14,821 bases of DNA, from the NCBI GenBank assembly GCA_002292185.1, contig DBBL01000195.1, positions 12,553 through 27,373 on the forward strand, read 5' to 3'. Positions 8,771-14,809 of this stretch are shown here, one piece after another; within the stretch, counting starts at the first letter, position 1; the number at the start of each line of letters is the position of its first letter. Under the pieces are notes generated by a model. The model saw only the letters and a list, made by a program, of their open reading frames with translations. It made no database searches and had not been told where the DNA came from. The position numbers and the translations under genes are program-made. This DNA is from Akkermansiaceae bacterium UBA985 (GTDB lineage: Bacteria > Verrucomicrobiota > Verrucomicrobiia > Verrucomicrobiales > Akkermansiaceae).

Positions 8771-10063
8771 TTCGAGTAGCTTACCTGATATTCGCGCAGG
8801 CACAACCGCCTTCACGATTACATCATTACCATCATATTCCGTTTCCAAAACTTTAGCGTCACGGTGTAACAAACCTGACAAATCACCACGGCTTTGTGGG
8901 ATCCGGTAGGTTTGTGTGGATACTCGGTCGGCCAGCATCTCACTGCACCTGACCAATAACTCATCGCAGCCCTTACCTGTGATGGCACTCACTGAGATCG
9001 TATTGGGGAATGTGACCTCAAGCCCAGCTAGCTTGACTGGGTCATTGAGCACATCGATTTTATTGAGCACCGTGATGACGGGTTTGTCCCCTGCCCCTAG
9101 TTCCTCGAGAACCTCCATCGTGGTTTCGTAATATTTCTCCACCTCAGGAGAAGAGGCATCAAGCACATGAATAATGAAATCTGCTAATACGGACTCTTCT
9201 AGGGTTGCTTTGAATGCTTCCACAAGGCGGTGTGGTAAATTTCTGACAAAACCAACCGTATCCGTTAATAATAAGGGCTGACCATCTGGGAGTTCGATCG
9301 CCCTGGTGGTGGTATCGAGTGTGGCAAACAGCATATCCTTGGCCATTATATCAGACCCTGACAGGCAGTTTAACAGTGTTGATTTACCTGCATTGGTGTA
9401 TCCAGCGATTGCCGCGCATGGGACCCCCTGTTTCTCACGCTCCTTACGGCGAGTGCCGCGCTGCTTTCTGACTTCTGCCAACTCACGTTTACATTGGTCA
9501 ATGCGAGTCCTGGCTAGGCGCCGGTCCACCTCGACCTGCTGCTCACCCATTCCACGGGAGGCACCACCGCCCCCCTTGCCGCCACCGCCATCACCGCCGC
9601 CACCACCCTCACGGTCTAGGTGACCCCACATCCGAGTGAGCCTTGGTAATGAATACTGCATTTTGGCGAGATCAACCTGTAACCTTGCCTCACGAGTTTG
9701 AGCCCGCTGAGAGAATATATCTAAAATCACCTCCTCGCGGTCGATTACACAAGTATCTGCAAGCTCTTCCCAGTTTCTCTGCTGGGAGGGAAGGAACATA
9801 TTATCAAAAACGATGCAATCACACTCATGAGCCTTAGCGAGATCAACCATCTCCTGTGCCTTACCCGTGCCACACAAAAACTTCCTATGCAGAGAGCGGG
9901 TGTGAACCAAACAGGATTCTATCACCCCGATACCAAGCGTCTTCACGAGTTCACCTAATTCCTCTAGTAGGGAAATAGCCTCCTCCTCCTCACGCTTATC
10001 CGAGTAGATCCGGATCAGTAGCGCCCGTTCCACCATTTCCGGCTTGTCCCTGACCTCAAACAT
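8756..10063 (-). CDS. hflX: Ribosome-associated GTPase HflX
   Basis: 435 residues from the ATG at 10063; a TTG nine bases upstream is possible but less likely. HflX binds the 50S subunit and, in E. coli, splits stalled ribosomes after heat shock. The N-terminal HflX domain (about 15-150) contains LHRKFLCGTGKAQEM and the helical linker LQVDLAKMQYSLPRLTRMWGHL. The G domain follows: G1 GYTNAGKS (221-228), switch TLDTTTR, G3 DTVGF (268-272), G4 NKID (334-337) and G5 SA (359-360). A final helical/beta domain ends in ISGKLLEYKEL. The linker between the domains is expanded to an almost pure glycine run (153-167), and the usual RGPGETQLETDRR is RGMGEQQVEVDRR here. No hfq or hflKC is nearby. The gene is downstream of the universal stress gene on the same strand (92-base gap), without a clear Shine-Dalgarno motif. 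Confidence 0.95.
   Translation of the reverse strand: MFEVRDKPEMVERALLIRIYSDKREEEEAISLLEELGELVKTLGIGVIESCLVHTRSLHRKFLCGTGKAQEMVDLAKAHECDCIVFDNMFLPSQQRNWEELADTCVIDREEVILDIFSQRAQTREARLQVDLAKMQYSLPRLTRMWGHLDREGGGGGDGGGGKGGGGASRGMGEQQVEVDRRLARTRIDQCKRELAEVRKQRGTRRKEREKQGVPCAAIAGYTNAGKSTLLNCLSGSDIMAKDMLFATLDTTTRAIELPDGQPLLLTDTVGFVRNLPHRLVEAFKATLEESVLADFIIHVLDASSPEVEKYYETTMEVLEELGAGDKPVITVLNKIDVLNDPVKLAGLEVTFPNTISVSAITGKGCDELLVRCSEMLADRVSTQTYRIPQSRGDLSGLLHRDAKVLETEYDGNDVIVKAVVPARISGKLLEYKEL
9563..9607 (-). repeat. GGN-type triplet repeat encoding the HflX glycine linker
   Basis: Fifteen consecutive codons, thirteen of them glycine, are interrupted by one Asp and one Lys. They form a low-complexity GGC/GGT run in hflX. 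On the opposite strand this run produces a proline-rich phantom frame. Such runs are prone to slippage, so its length may vary among strains. Confidence 0.8.
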
Positions 10064-10155
10064 ATGCGCCAATCAATGCCCCAAGTGACAGCACAAGGCA
10101 AGCAACATAATGGATCAACAAGCCCCACTTATCGGGGTGCGTCACCGTATCAGCA

Positions 10156-10608
10156 CTAAGAATCGTCTGATTGCTTCATCGGCACAATCAAAGCGGGCAG
10201 CTCAGCCTTACGCACACAACCCTCAGCAACACTGCCCAGCAGTAAGCTACTTAAAAAGCCGTGTCCATGAGAACCAATTACCAGCATTTCACCGCCTACC
10301 TCTTTAGCATATTGAAGTAGTGCATGCAGTGGTTGCCCTTGTACAACCTTGGTTTGAACCCCCGCTAGGCCAGATTGCTCAGCCATTTTACCGAGTTTGA
10401 TTTGAGCCCGAGATGCTGACTCAACCTGTATTTCGTGCATGGCGGGGTAATCATCTGGGGAGAATCCGTAGGCGGCATAGGTTGGCTCCGCCTCAACCAC
10501 GTGCACGAGGTGAAGCTGCCCACCCAGGGCTTGGGTTATCTTCACTGCCGCGTCAAGGACTGGCACACTGACATCCGAAAAATCAACTGCTGCAATAATC
10601 TCTTTCAT
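10156..10608 (-). CDS. Universal stress protein A family protein, ATP-binding type
   Basis: 150 residues from the ATG at 10608, which gives the family-typical MKEIIAAVDFSD; in-frame starts at 10620 (ATG) and 10626 (GTG) would add four or six residues. The Usp fold is complete: a first strand with the D9/S11 nucleotide-site region, LHLVHVVE, and the ATP-binding signature G-x2-G-x9-G-S at G112, G115, G125 and S126 (in GSHGHGFLSSLLLGS), then LPALIVP. The intact glycine motif places it with the ATP-binding (MJ0577-like) group rather than the UspA group that lacks ATP binding. Members help in survival of starvation, redox or membrane stress; the partner here is unknown. It precedes hflX on the same strand by 92 bases and is divergent from mnmG, with a parS site in the shared upstream region. 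Confidence 0.9.
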   Translation of the reverse strand: MKEIIAAVDFSDVSVPVLDAAVKITQALGGQLHLVHVVEAEPTYAAYGFSPDDYPAMHEIQVESASRAQIKLGKMAEQSGLAGVQTKVVQGQPLHALLQYAKEVGGEMLVIGSHGHGFLSSLLLGSVAEGCVRKAELPALIVPMKQSDDS

Positions 10609-10699
10609 CACATAAACCATTACCACAAAGCTTTAGGAGGATCAAGATCATAAGGCATCTCGTTCTATCCCCCTCATTATACTGTGCCGCCGAGCAATA

Positions 10700-10715
10700 A
10701 GTTCCACGTGGAACA
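10700..10715. promoter_or_regulatory. parS centromere-like site (ParB binding), intergenic copy
   Basis: AGTTCCACGTGGAACA contains the perfect 14-base palindrome GTTCCACGTGGAAC (10701-10714). It matches 15 of 16 bases of the parS form TGTTCCACGTGGAACA, a variant of the bacterial consensus TGTTNCACGTGNAACA. It lies between the divergent usp and mnmG genes. ParB loads here and spreads to help segregate the origin region. Confidence 0.88.
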
Positions 10716-10810
10716 ATTGCCAAGAGATCAACCACCGCAGCCATCATCTTTTGCATGAGAGCTGATATTTCGAGTTTGAATCTCCTCTATTTAAGGGTAA
10801 AGACTCCACC

Positions 10811-12709
10811 GTGTTCACCTACCCCCAAACATACGATGTTCTTGTCATCGGCGCCGGTCACGCTGGAGTTGAGGCCGCGCTTGCCGCTGCCAGGCTCGGG
10901 TGCTCAGTCGCCGTGCTTACGCAGAACTTGGATACCATGGGTGCGATGTCGTGTAACCCAGCGATTGGTGGCCTAGCAAAGGGGCACATGGTTCGTGAAA
11001 TTGATGCGCTCGGTGGTGCTATGGGCCTGAATACAGATGCCACTGGGATCCAGTTCCGTATGCTCAACGCCAGCAAAGGACCTTCCGTTCGTGCCCCTCG
11101 AGCGCAGTGTGATAAAAAAGCCTACCAGTTCCGCATCAAACACACCCTGGAATCCACCCCCGGTATTGACCTTCACCAGGCCAACGTCACCAAACTCCTC
11201 ACCAAAAACGACACGATCACCGGGGTGGCCACCTCACTGCAGATGCAGATTAACGCCCACTCTGTGATCCTCTCTGCCGGCACATTCATGCGCGGCCTGA
11301 TGCACGTCGGCATGAAAAACGAAAAGGGAGGCCGCATGGGTGATGCCACCTCAACCGTATCTGACTGCCTCTATGAGCTTGGTTTTCAAGTGGAACGCTT
11401 CAAGACCGGCACCCCCTGCCGCATTAACGGGCGCTCCATTGATTTCTCCAAAACTGAGGCCCAGCATGGTGATAGTCCCCCACCCTTCTTTTCCTACCTG
11501 GCTGATACATTGACACGCACCGCAGATGATGTTCATAGCCTCAATGGGCGCCTTGTTAAGCCTGAAGATGATCAGCAAGATGAGGATTCCACTGAAACAA
11601 CAGATGAGAAGTTCCACGTGGAACAAATCCCCTGCCACATCACCTACACCAGCCCCCAAACCCACGACATCATTCGTAATAACCTCGATAAATCTCCCAT
11701 GTATGCGGGGAAAATCGAAGGCCCTGGCCCACGCTACTGCCCTTCTATTGAGGATAAGGTTGTCAAATTTGCTGAGAAAGAGCGCCACCAGGTCTTTCTT
11801 GAGCCAGAGGGTCGCCATACTAGGGAGTATTACATCAATGGCGTTTCCACCTCCCTCCCCTATGATGTGCAGCTCGACTTCATCCACTCTATTGCGGGGC
11901 TCGAAAACGCGCAGATTATCCGCCCAGGCTATGCCGTAGAGTATGATTACTGCCCCCCTACCCAACTCTCCCCAACTCTTGAGACCAAAAAAATCTCAGG
12001 CCTTTATTTTGCCGGTCAGATAAACGGCACATCGGGTTACGAGGAAGCCGCAGCCCAAGGCCTCATGGCGGGTGCGAATGCAGCCTTCAAAGTGCTTGGT
12101 AAAGCCGAATTCATCCTCCATCGAGACCAGGCTTATATTGGAGTCATGATTGATGACCTTGTTACCAAAGGCACCACCGAGCCTTACCGCATGTTCACTT
12201 CCCGTGCTGAATACCGTTTACTACTGCGTCAGGACAATGCTGACCTGCGGCTTACGCCCCTCGCTATCGAAAACGGCCTCGTTACAGGCACTCGAGCTAC
12301 CCGCACTGAGCAAAAAATAACGGATTTGGCCGCTGCTAAAGCGCACCTCCCCACCCTGTCCCATGAGGGCGTGAAGCTAGACCACTGGTTCCGCAGATCT
12401 GAAAATTCCCACACCACCCTGCCCTCTGAAATCCTCTCCCAGGCGCCAGCCAAGCTCTGGCCCCTGATTGAGACTGACTTCAAATACGCAGGCCATTTGA
12501 ATCGCCAACAAATCCAAGTTGAGCGGCTCAATCGCATGGAAGACAAAAAGATACCGGAAAACTTCGACTATTCTAAGGTCTCCGGTCTCAAGGCTGAGGC
12601 CCGCCATCATCTTGACACCATCCGCCCAACCACGATCGGTCAGGCCTCTCGTGTCTCCGGCATCACCCCGGCAGACCTCGCTATTGTTGCCATCGCTTTG
12701 CGGAAATAA
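10811..12709 (+). CDS. mnmG: tRNA uridine-5-carboxymethylaminomethyl modification enzyme MnmG (GidA)
   Basis: 632 residues, against 629 in E. coli. With MnmE it adds the carboxymethylaminomethyl group to U34 of certain tRNAs, using FAD, NADH and methylenetetrahydrofolate. The N-terminal Rossmann motif is [19 protein letters not shown] (GAGHAG at 14-19). SCNPAIGG supplies the first conserved cysteine (C48) and QIPCHITYT the second (C275). Further motifs are [15 protein letters not shown] (199-212), [21 protein letters not shown] (about 296-316), [18 protein letters not shown] and [21 protein letters not shown]. The MnmE-binding C-terminus ends with [26 protein letters not shown]. Residues about 231-267 form an acidic insert absent from E. 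coli MnmG; a parS site lies at its end. The GTG start fits the family; only a weak AAGGG lies 12 bases upstream. The rsmG and par genes that often follow mnmG are not present downstream. Confidence 0.97.
   Translation: MFTYPQTYDVLVIGAGHAGVEAALAAARLGCSVAVLTQNLDTMGAMSCNPAIGGLAKGHMVREIDALGGAMGLNTDATGIQFRMLNASKGPSVRAPRAQCDKKAYQFRIKHTLESTPGIDLHQANVTKLLTKNDTITGVATSLQMQINAHSVILSAGTFMRGLMHVGMKNEKGGRMGDATSTVSDCLYELGFQVERFKTGTPCRINGRSIDFSKTEAQHGDSPPPFFSYLADTLTRTADDVHSLNGRLVKPEDDQQDEDSTETTDEKFHVEQIPCHITYTSPQTHDIIRNNLDKSPMYAGKIEGPGPRYCPSIEDKVVKFAEKERHQVFLEPEGRHTREYYINGVSTSLPYDVQLDFIHSIAGLENAQIIRPGYAVEYDYCPPTQLSPTLETKKISGLYFAGQINGTSGYEEAAAQGLMAGANAAFKVLGKAEFILHRDQAYIGVMIDDLVTKGTTEPYRMFTSRAEYRLLLRQDNADLRLTPLAIENGLVTGTRATRTEQKITDLAAAKAHLPTLSHEGVKLDHWFRRSENSHTTLPSEILSQAPAKLWPLIETDFKYAGHLNRQQIQVERLNRMEDKKIPENFDYSKVSGLKAEARHHLDTIRPTTIGQASRVSGITPADLAIVAIALRK
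11610..11625. promoter_or_regulatory. parS centromere-like site (ParB binding) inside mnmG
   Basis: The same AGTTCCACGTGGAACA occurs here, exactly 910 bases from the intergenic copy; the identity extends to 18 bases (AAGTTCCACGTGGAACAA). It is read in frame as KFHVEQ (residues 267-272 of MnmG), at the end of a lineage-specific acidic insert. Two copies of a 16-base near-consensus palindrome within 1 kb beside mnmG are very unlikely by chance. Confidence 0.88.
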
Positions 12710-12782
12710 ACACTCCTTGGTGTCACCCGAGCCGCCTTTGAGCGCGTCATTCTGCTGAAAAGTCGAACTTCAGTCAGGAAAT

Positions 12783-12825
12783 AGCACATCTAGTATGCTT
12801 TTATCAAAACAGCACAACATGTGCT
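12783..12825. repeat. Alternative hairpins after mnmG
   Basis: AGCACAT (12783-12789) and AGCACA (12811-12816) are direct copies. Either can pair with the downstream ATGTGCT (12819-12825), giving a long-loop stem or a tight 6-bp hairpin with a 3-base loop. The two folds are mutually exclusive. No T-run follows on the plus strand, so intrinsic termination of mnmG here is doubtful. Confidence 0.4.
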
Positions 12826-12895
12826 AAAAACCTGCAAAAAACCCCAATTTATTGATGTGGGTATATATTACTCTTGGTGAGTTACTTAAGACCAT

Positions 12896-12914
12896 AAAAA
12901 GCCTTATTTAAGGC
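12896..12914 (-). terminator. Intrinsic-terminator-like hairpin pointing left
   Basis: On the minus strand GCCTT and AAGGC form a perfect 5-bp stem with a 4-base loop, immediately followed by five T (A-run 12896-12900 on the plus strand). The orientation implies a transcript entering from higher coordinates on the minus strand, although no minus-strand gene was recognised there. Confidence 0.4.
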
Positions 12915-13008
12915 CCTGAGAATAGCGCCAAATATCATATGCTGGTGGATGACCCGCACCAATACAATCTCAGACCGTAAAAATAAAGCCGACAAGCCGC
13001 ACAAATCG

Positions 13009-13026
13009 AAATGGGCAGACCCATTT
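13009..13026. repeat. Perfect 7-bp hairpin
   Basis: AAATGGG, a CAGA loop and CCCATTT form an exact stem-loop. A T-rich stretch occurs about 13 bases later on the plus strand, too far for a standard terminator. The function is unknown. Confidence 0.45.
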
Positions 13027-13340
13027 ATAGCCCTTGACTCCCGTTTTTATTTGTTTGCCTAAAAAACCACCCGTGAACCAAATATTTTTATATTATTGGA
13101 AATATAAACCTATATTAAAATTCATCAAAACAAGGGCAGGGGAGTAGAGAAGTAGACATGATCAAATGATGAGCGCATCATGGGGTGGGGGACGAAGCCC
13201 AAAAATCAAAATTCAACGTATTCATGCTTTTGCTCGGCGTAGGATTGTCTAATCTAAAGTATGGTTTTTGCCGTACGCGGGTAAATCGACCATGAGCGGA
13301 CGCGTCCACTAAAAAAAATGATTTAGATAGGAGCTTTCTT

Positions 13341-13435
13341 ATGAAAGCGACGTGCCTTCTGAATCAATGAAAAAGGCGAGGGGAGCACAAGGGTTAGTTC
13401 GCAAACCGAATCAATACATCATCCAGATGATTTAG
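13341..13435 (+). other. Two coupled mini-ORFs (9 and 22 codons)
   Basis: An AGGAG (13329-13333) stands seven bases before ATG 13341, which encodes MKATCLLNQ and stops at 13368-13370. The stop overlaps a second ATG (ATGA at 13367-13370) whose frame gives MKKARGAQGLVRKPNQYIIQMI and ends at 13435. This is the only strong Shine-Dalgarno motif seen at a candidate start in the window. It may be a leader peptide, a decayed gene start or chance; no homology is recognised. Confidence 0.2.
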
Positions 13436-13638
13436 ACGCACGGCAGCTGAGAGAGCCTAAGGTCATAAAGCATCCAGAAAAACACCAACAGAATATAGCT
13501 AACAAAAAATGACAACAAAAAAACTAACAGGATAATTTTTGATGTTTTGTCGAAGGTGTGTTCAAAGTGTTGGTGTTGTGTGTATTAATCTAAGAAATAG
13601 GGCGGGGGACACAACGGATACTAGGTTGCAATTTTACA

Positions 13639-13666
13639 TTGGACCACTTGCTACCCATTTTATAAA
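13639..13666 (+). promoter_or_regulatory. Possible promoter reading into the cassette array
   Basis: TTGGAC (13639-13644) and TATAAA (13661-13666) are 16 bases apart; the -10 box matches five of six consensus bases and the -35 only three. It ends 24 bases before the first cassette junction, in the place and direction of an integron cassette promoter, and could drive both membrane-protein cassettes, which have almost no leader of their own. Confidence 0.4.
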
Positions 13667-13690
13667 CTACCACCTCCTGTCCATTTAACT

Positions 13691-13697
13691 GTTCTGC
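13691..13697 (+). other. First recombination core of the array (possible attI or remnant junction)
   Basis: GTTCTGC is the junction where cassette 1 begins (cut expected between G13691 and T13692). The bases before it do not form an attC-like hairpin and do not share the conserved 19-base stretch of the two real attC sites, so this may be the attI side or the point where the array has been cut off. Confidence 0.45.
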
Positions 13698-14163
13698 TAA
13701 AATAAAAAGTGCAAGAATCTCATTCAATTTATAAGAAGCCATTTCACGAAGTTTTCCTACAAGATTATGGAGATAGCCTCCTTAATTGGGGGATTTTATC
13801 GATAATTCCTTTAATTCTATTCCTGTTAGTCTTGTTCAAAGCAAAGTCACGATCTGGAATAATTGGAGCTAATATAACCATATCGATTTTATGGTGTATT
13901 ACCCTTCTTGGATTTCATTTTATGATGTCTTTTGGGGAAGCTTTCGTTGAGGGCATCGATGATAAAAGATTTGCAACTTGGGGAGTATTGACCGTGATCA
14001 CAATCATAATTTTTTCGTATCTTAACTCTCGAAAAAAACCTCTGCAGAACAAGGCGGCGCACACCAATCCACTACCCGCTCCGAGTCGAAGTTTAAATGA
14101 AAATTATGAACCTTAACCTGATAACAAAGCTCGCCCTCCGGTAGTGGATGGGTGGCCTTTACG
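13692..14163 (+). mobile_element. Integron cassette 1
   Basis: This 472-bp unit runs from the cut in GTTCTGC to the cut in GTTCGCT. The coding part is visibly AT-rich compared with both mnmG and cassette 2, suggesting a separate origin. The leader before the GTG start is only 17 bases, so expression must come from an upstream promoter. Confidence 0.82.
13709..14116 (+). CDS. Unrecognised three-helix membrane protein (cassette 1)
   Basis: 135 residues from a GTG; no other start is available before residue 72, and no Shine-Dalgarno motif is present. I do not recognise a family. Three hydrophobic segments are visible: about 24-43, 51-73 and 89-105. Positive residues (KAKSRS, 44-49; NSRKK, 106-110) follow helices 1 and 3, and the acidic loop GEAFVEGIDD (76-85) lies between helices 2 and 3. 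By the positive-inside rule the N-terminus would be outside and the C-terminus in the cytoplasm. From about residue 112 the protein is translated from the attC itself (NKAAHTNPLPAPSRSLNENYEP), so its tail is a by-product of the recombination site and the frame stops inside it. AT-rich codon use differs from the chromosomal genes. The function is unknown. Confidence 0.7.
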   Translation: MQESHSIYKKPFHEVFLQDYGDSLLNWGILSIIPLILFLLVLFKAKSRSGIIGANITISILWCITLLGFHFMMSFGEAFVEGIDDKRFATWGVLTVITIIIFSYLNSRKKPLQNKAAHTNPLPAPSRSLNENYEP

Positions 14164-14169
14164 TTCGCT
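14044..14169 (+). other. attC recombination site 1
   Basis: R' GCAGAAC (14044-14050) opens the site and R'' GTTCGCT (14163-14169) closes it, 126 bases in all. The inner L arms AAGGC (14051-14055) and GCCTT (14155-14159) pair. Next come CACC (14062-14065) with GGTG (14151-14154), an A/G mismatch, and a perfect 10-bp stem ATCCACTACC (14067-14076) with GGTAGTGGAT (14140-14149). The centre is unpaired and variable. The stretch CTACCCGCTCCGAGTCGAA (14072-14090) is identical in attC 2. Confidence 0.85.
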
Positions 14170-14758
14170 CCAATAATGAAAAACAGAGCCATCCCGCTTA
14201 TTGCCTCTCTAGCCGTTTTATCGCCGGCGATTTTGCATGTTGAAAAGACCGTGTGGGTGATGTTTCGCTACGGTGACCCGAGATACATGGCTTGGGGCAT
14301 GGCCATCTCTGCACTGATCGCGTTCTGGGCATCTCGCCGGATGCGACGCAGCTTCCACGTGGCGCTTATCGTCGCCGCGATTCTCCCTCTTTGGTATGCA
14401 ATGCTCATGGCTGCCGACTCGGGCTATCGAAACTGGCAGGGTAGTGCGAATGCGCCAGCAGAGGCGTACGCCGATACCGGCCCGATTTTCTTTCTGATCG
14501 CGGGATGGTTCCCTAGCTGGGGAATCGTCTATTTGCTGTTACTCCTCTTCCAACGGATCGTTCCACGCTCACCCGTTTCGCCTCCGCCACTACCATCGCA
14601 CCCGAGGTAAAAACGCCCATTCCCGACAAATTTCTCAAGCGAACAAGGCGGTGCTGGACAACCGGCTACCCGCTCCGAGTCGAAATGATCTCCGCAGCTA
14701 CAACCCTCACACAGCAGTCGAAGGCGCGCCACCGGTAGCCGGTGTCAGACCTTGGACG
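14164..14758 (+). mobile_element. Integron cassette 2
   Basis: This 595-bp unit runs from the cut in GTTCGCT to the cut in GTTCGGC. Its ORF starts 12 bases after the junction, as in most promoterless cassettes. It is clearly richer in GC than cassette 1, which points to a different donor. Confidence 0.85.
14176..14610 (+). CDS. Unrecognised four-helix membrane protein (cassette 2)
   Basis: 144 residues from the ATG at 14176. An in-frame GTG at 14152 would start inside the preceding attC, across the recombination junction, and is rejected. I do not recognise a family. Four hydrophobic segments are visible: about 5-22, 36-52, 59-79 and 102-126. A basic cluster RRMRR (54-58) links helices 2 and 3 and would be cytoplasmic. 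A polar loop rich in Ala, Asp and Asn (81-100) lies between helices 3 and 4, and the tail is proline-rich (PRSPVSPPPLPSHPR, 130-144). The short YGD..(3-4)..WG pattern at 32-41 recalls YGDSLLNWG (20-28) in cassette 1, which may be chance. The stop is 28 bases before attC 2. No Shine-Dalgarno motif is seen; expression would depend on upstream transcription. The function is unknown. Confidence 0.75.
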   Translation: MKNRAIPLIASLAVLSPAILHVEKTVWVMFRYGDPRYMAWGMAISALIAFWASRRMRRSFHVALIVAAILPLWYAMLMAADSGYRNWQGSANAPAEAYADTGPIFFLIAGWFPSWGIVYLLLLLFQRIVPRSPVSPPPLPSHPR

Positions 14759-14764
14759 TTCGGC
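14638..14764 (+). other. attC recombination site 2
   Basis: R' AGCGAAC (14638-14644) and R'' GTTCGGC (14758-14764) bound 127 bases. AAGG (14645-14648) pairs with CCTT (14750-14753). GACA (14657-14660) pairs with TGTC (14743-14746) and CCGGCTACC (14662-14670) with GGTAGCCGG (14734-14742), leaving A14661 unpaired on one side. An unpaired base of this kind is what integron integrases use to choose the strand. The 19-base stretch shared with attC 1 is at 14666-14684. Confidence 0.87.
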
Positions 14765-14775
14765 AATAATAAGAA

Positions 14776-14803
14776 TTGACACGTGTATCAAATGTGATAC
14801 ATT
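14776..14803 (+). promoter_or_regulatory. Promoter of cassette 3
   Basis: A perfect TTGACA (14776-14781) and TACATT (14798-14803) are 16 bases apart. The start of transcription would fall at about 14810, the A of the ATG, so the message would be leaderless. Confidence 0.65.
14784..14801. promoter_or_regulatory. Operator-like inverted repeat in the cassette 3 promoter
   Basis: TGTATCA, AATG, TGATACA is a perfect 7-bp inverted repeat. It fills the spacer and enters the -10 box, where a bound dimer would block RNA polymerase. This is the layout of autorepressed antitoxin promoters. Confidence 0.65.
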
Positions 14804-14809
14804 ATTCCC

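Larger units (their letters stand above)
12710..13690. other. Non-coding 981-bp interval between mnmG and the cassette array
   Basis: No frame here is convincing as a conserved gene on either strand, and I see no tRNA or recognised structured RNA. It holds several hairpins (12783-12825, 12901-12914, 13009-13026), an AT-rich stretch (about 13078-13120), palindromes (GGACGCGTCC in the segment around 13297-13308, and ATGATG-AGCG-CATCAT near 13166-13181), a 10-base inverted repeat (13481-13490 with 13568-13577), two mini-ORFs and a rightward promoter. An integron integrase or attI would be expected on this side of the array, but no integrase-like motif was found in it by eye. Confidence 0.6.

Noticed and set aside
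9306..9623. Plus-strand proline-rich frame across hflX
   Set aside because: It is the antisense shadow of the glycine codons of HflX.
10110..10160. CCCC/GGGG hairpin after usp
   Set aside because: Only four GC pairs around a 7-base loop and no T-run; not listed as a terminator.
11351..11965. 204-codon minus-strand frame inside mnmG
   Set aside because: It lies wholly within the well-conserved mnmG coding sequence and shows no recognisable motif; a long antisense frame here is a composition effect.
13391..13410. A tRNA T-arm-like GGTTAGTTCGCAAACC
   Set aside because: The loop is the wrong size and no acceptor, D or anticodon arms could be assembled around it.
13432..13584. A minus-strand open frame of 50 codons with a very hydrophobic middle
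   Set aside because: It has no ATG, GTG or TTG ahead of the hydrophobic part and no RBS. The hydrophobicity follows from T-rich composition on that strand.
14350..14366. A parS-like CTTCCACGTGGCG in cassette 2
   Set aside because: About 11 of 16 matches with both ends wrong; coding sequence explains it.
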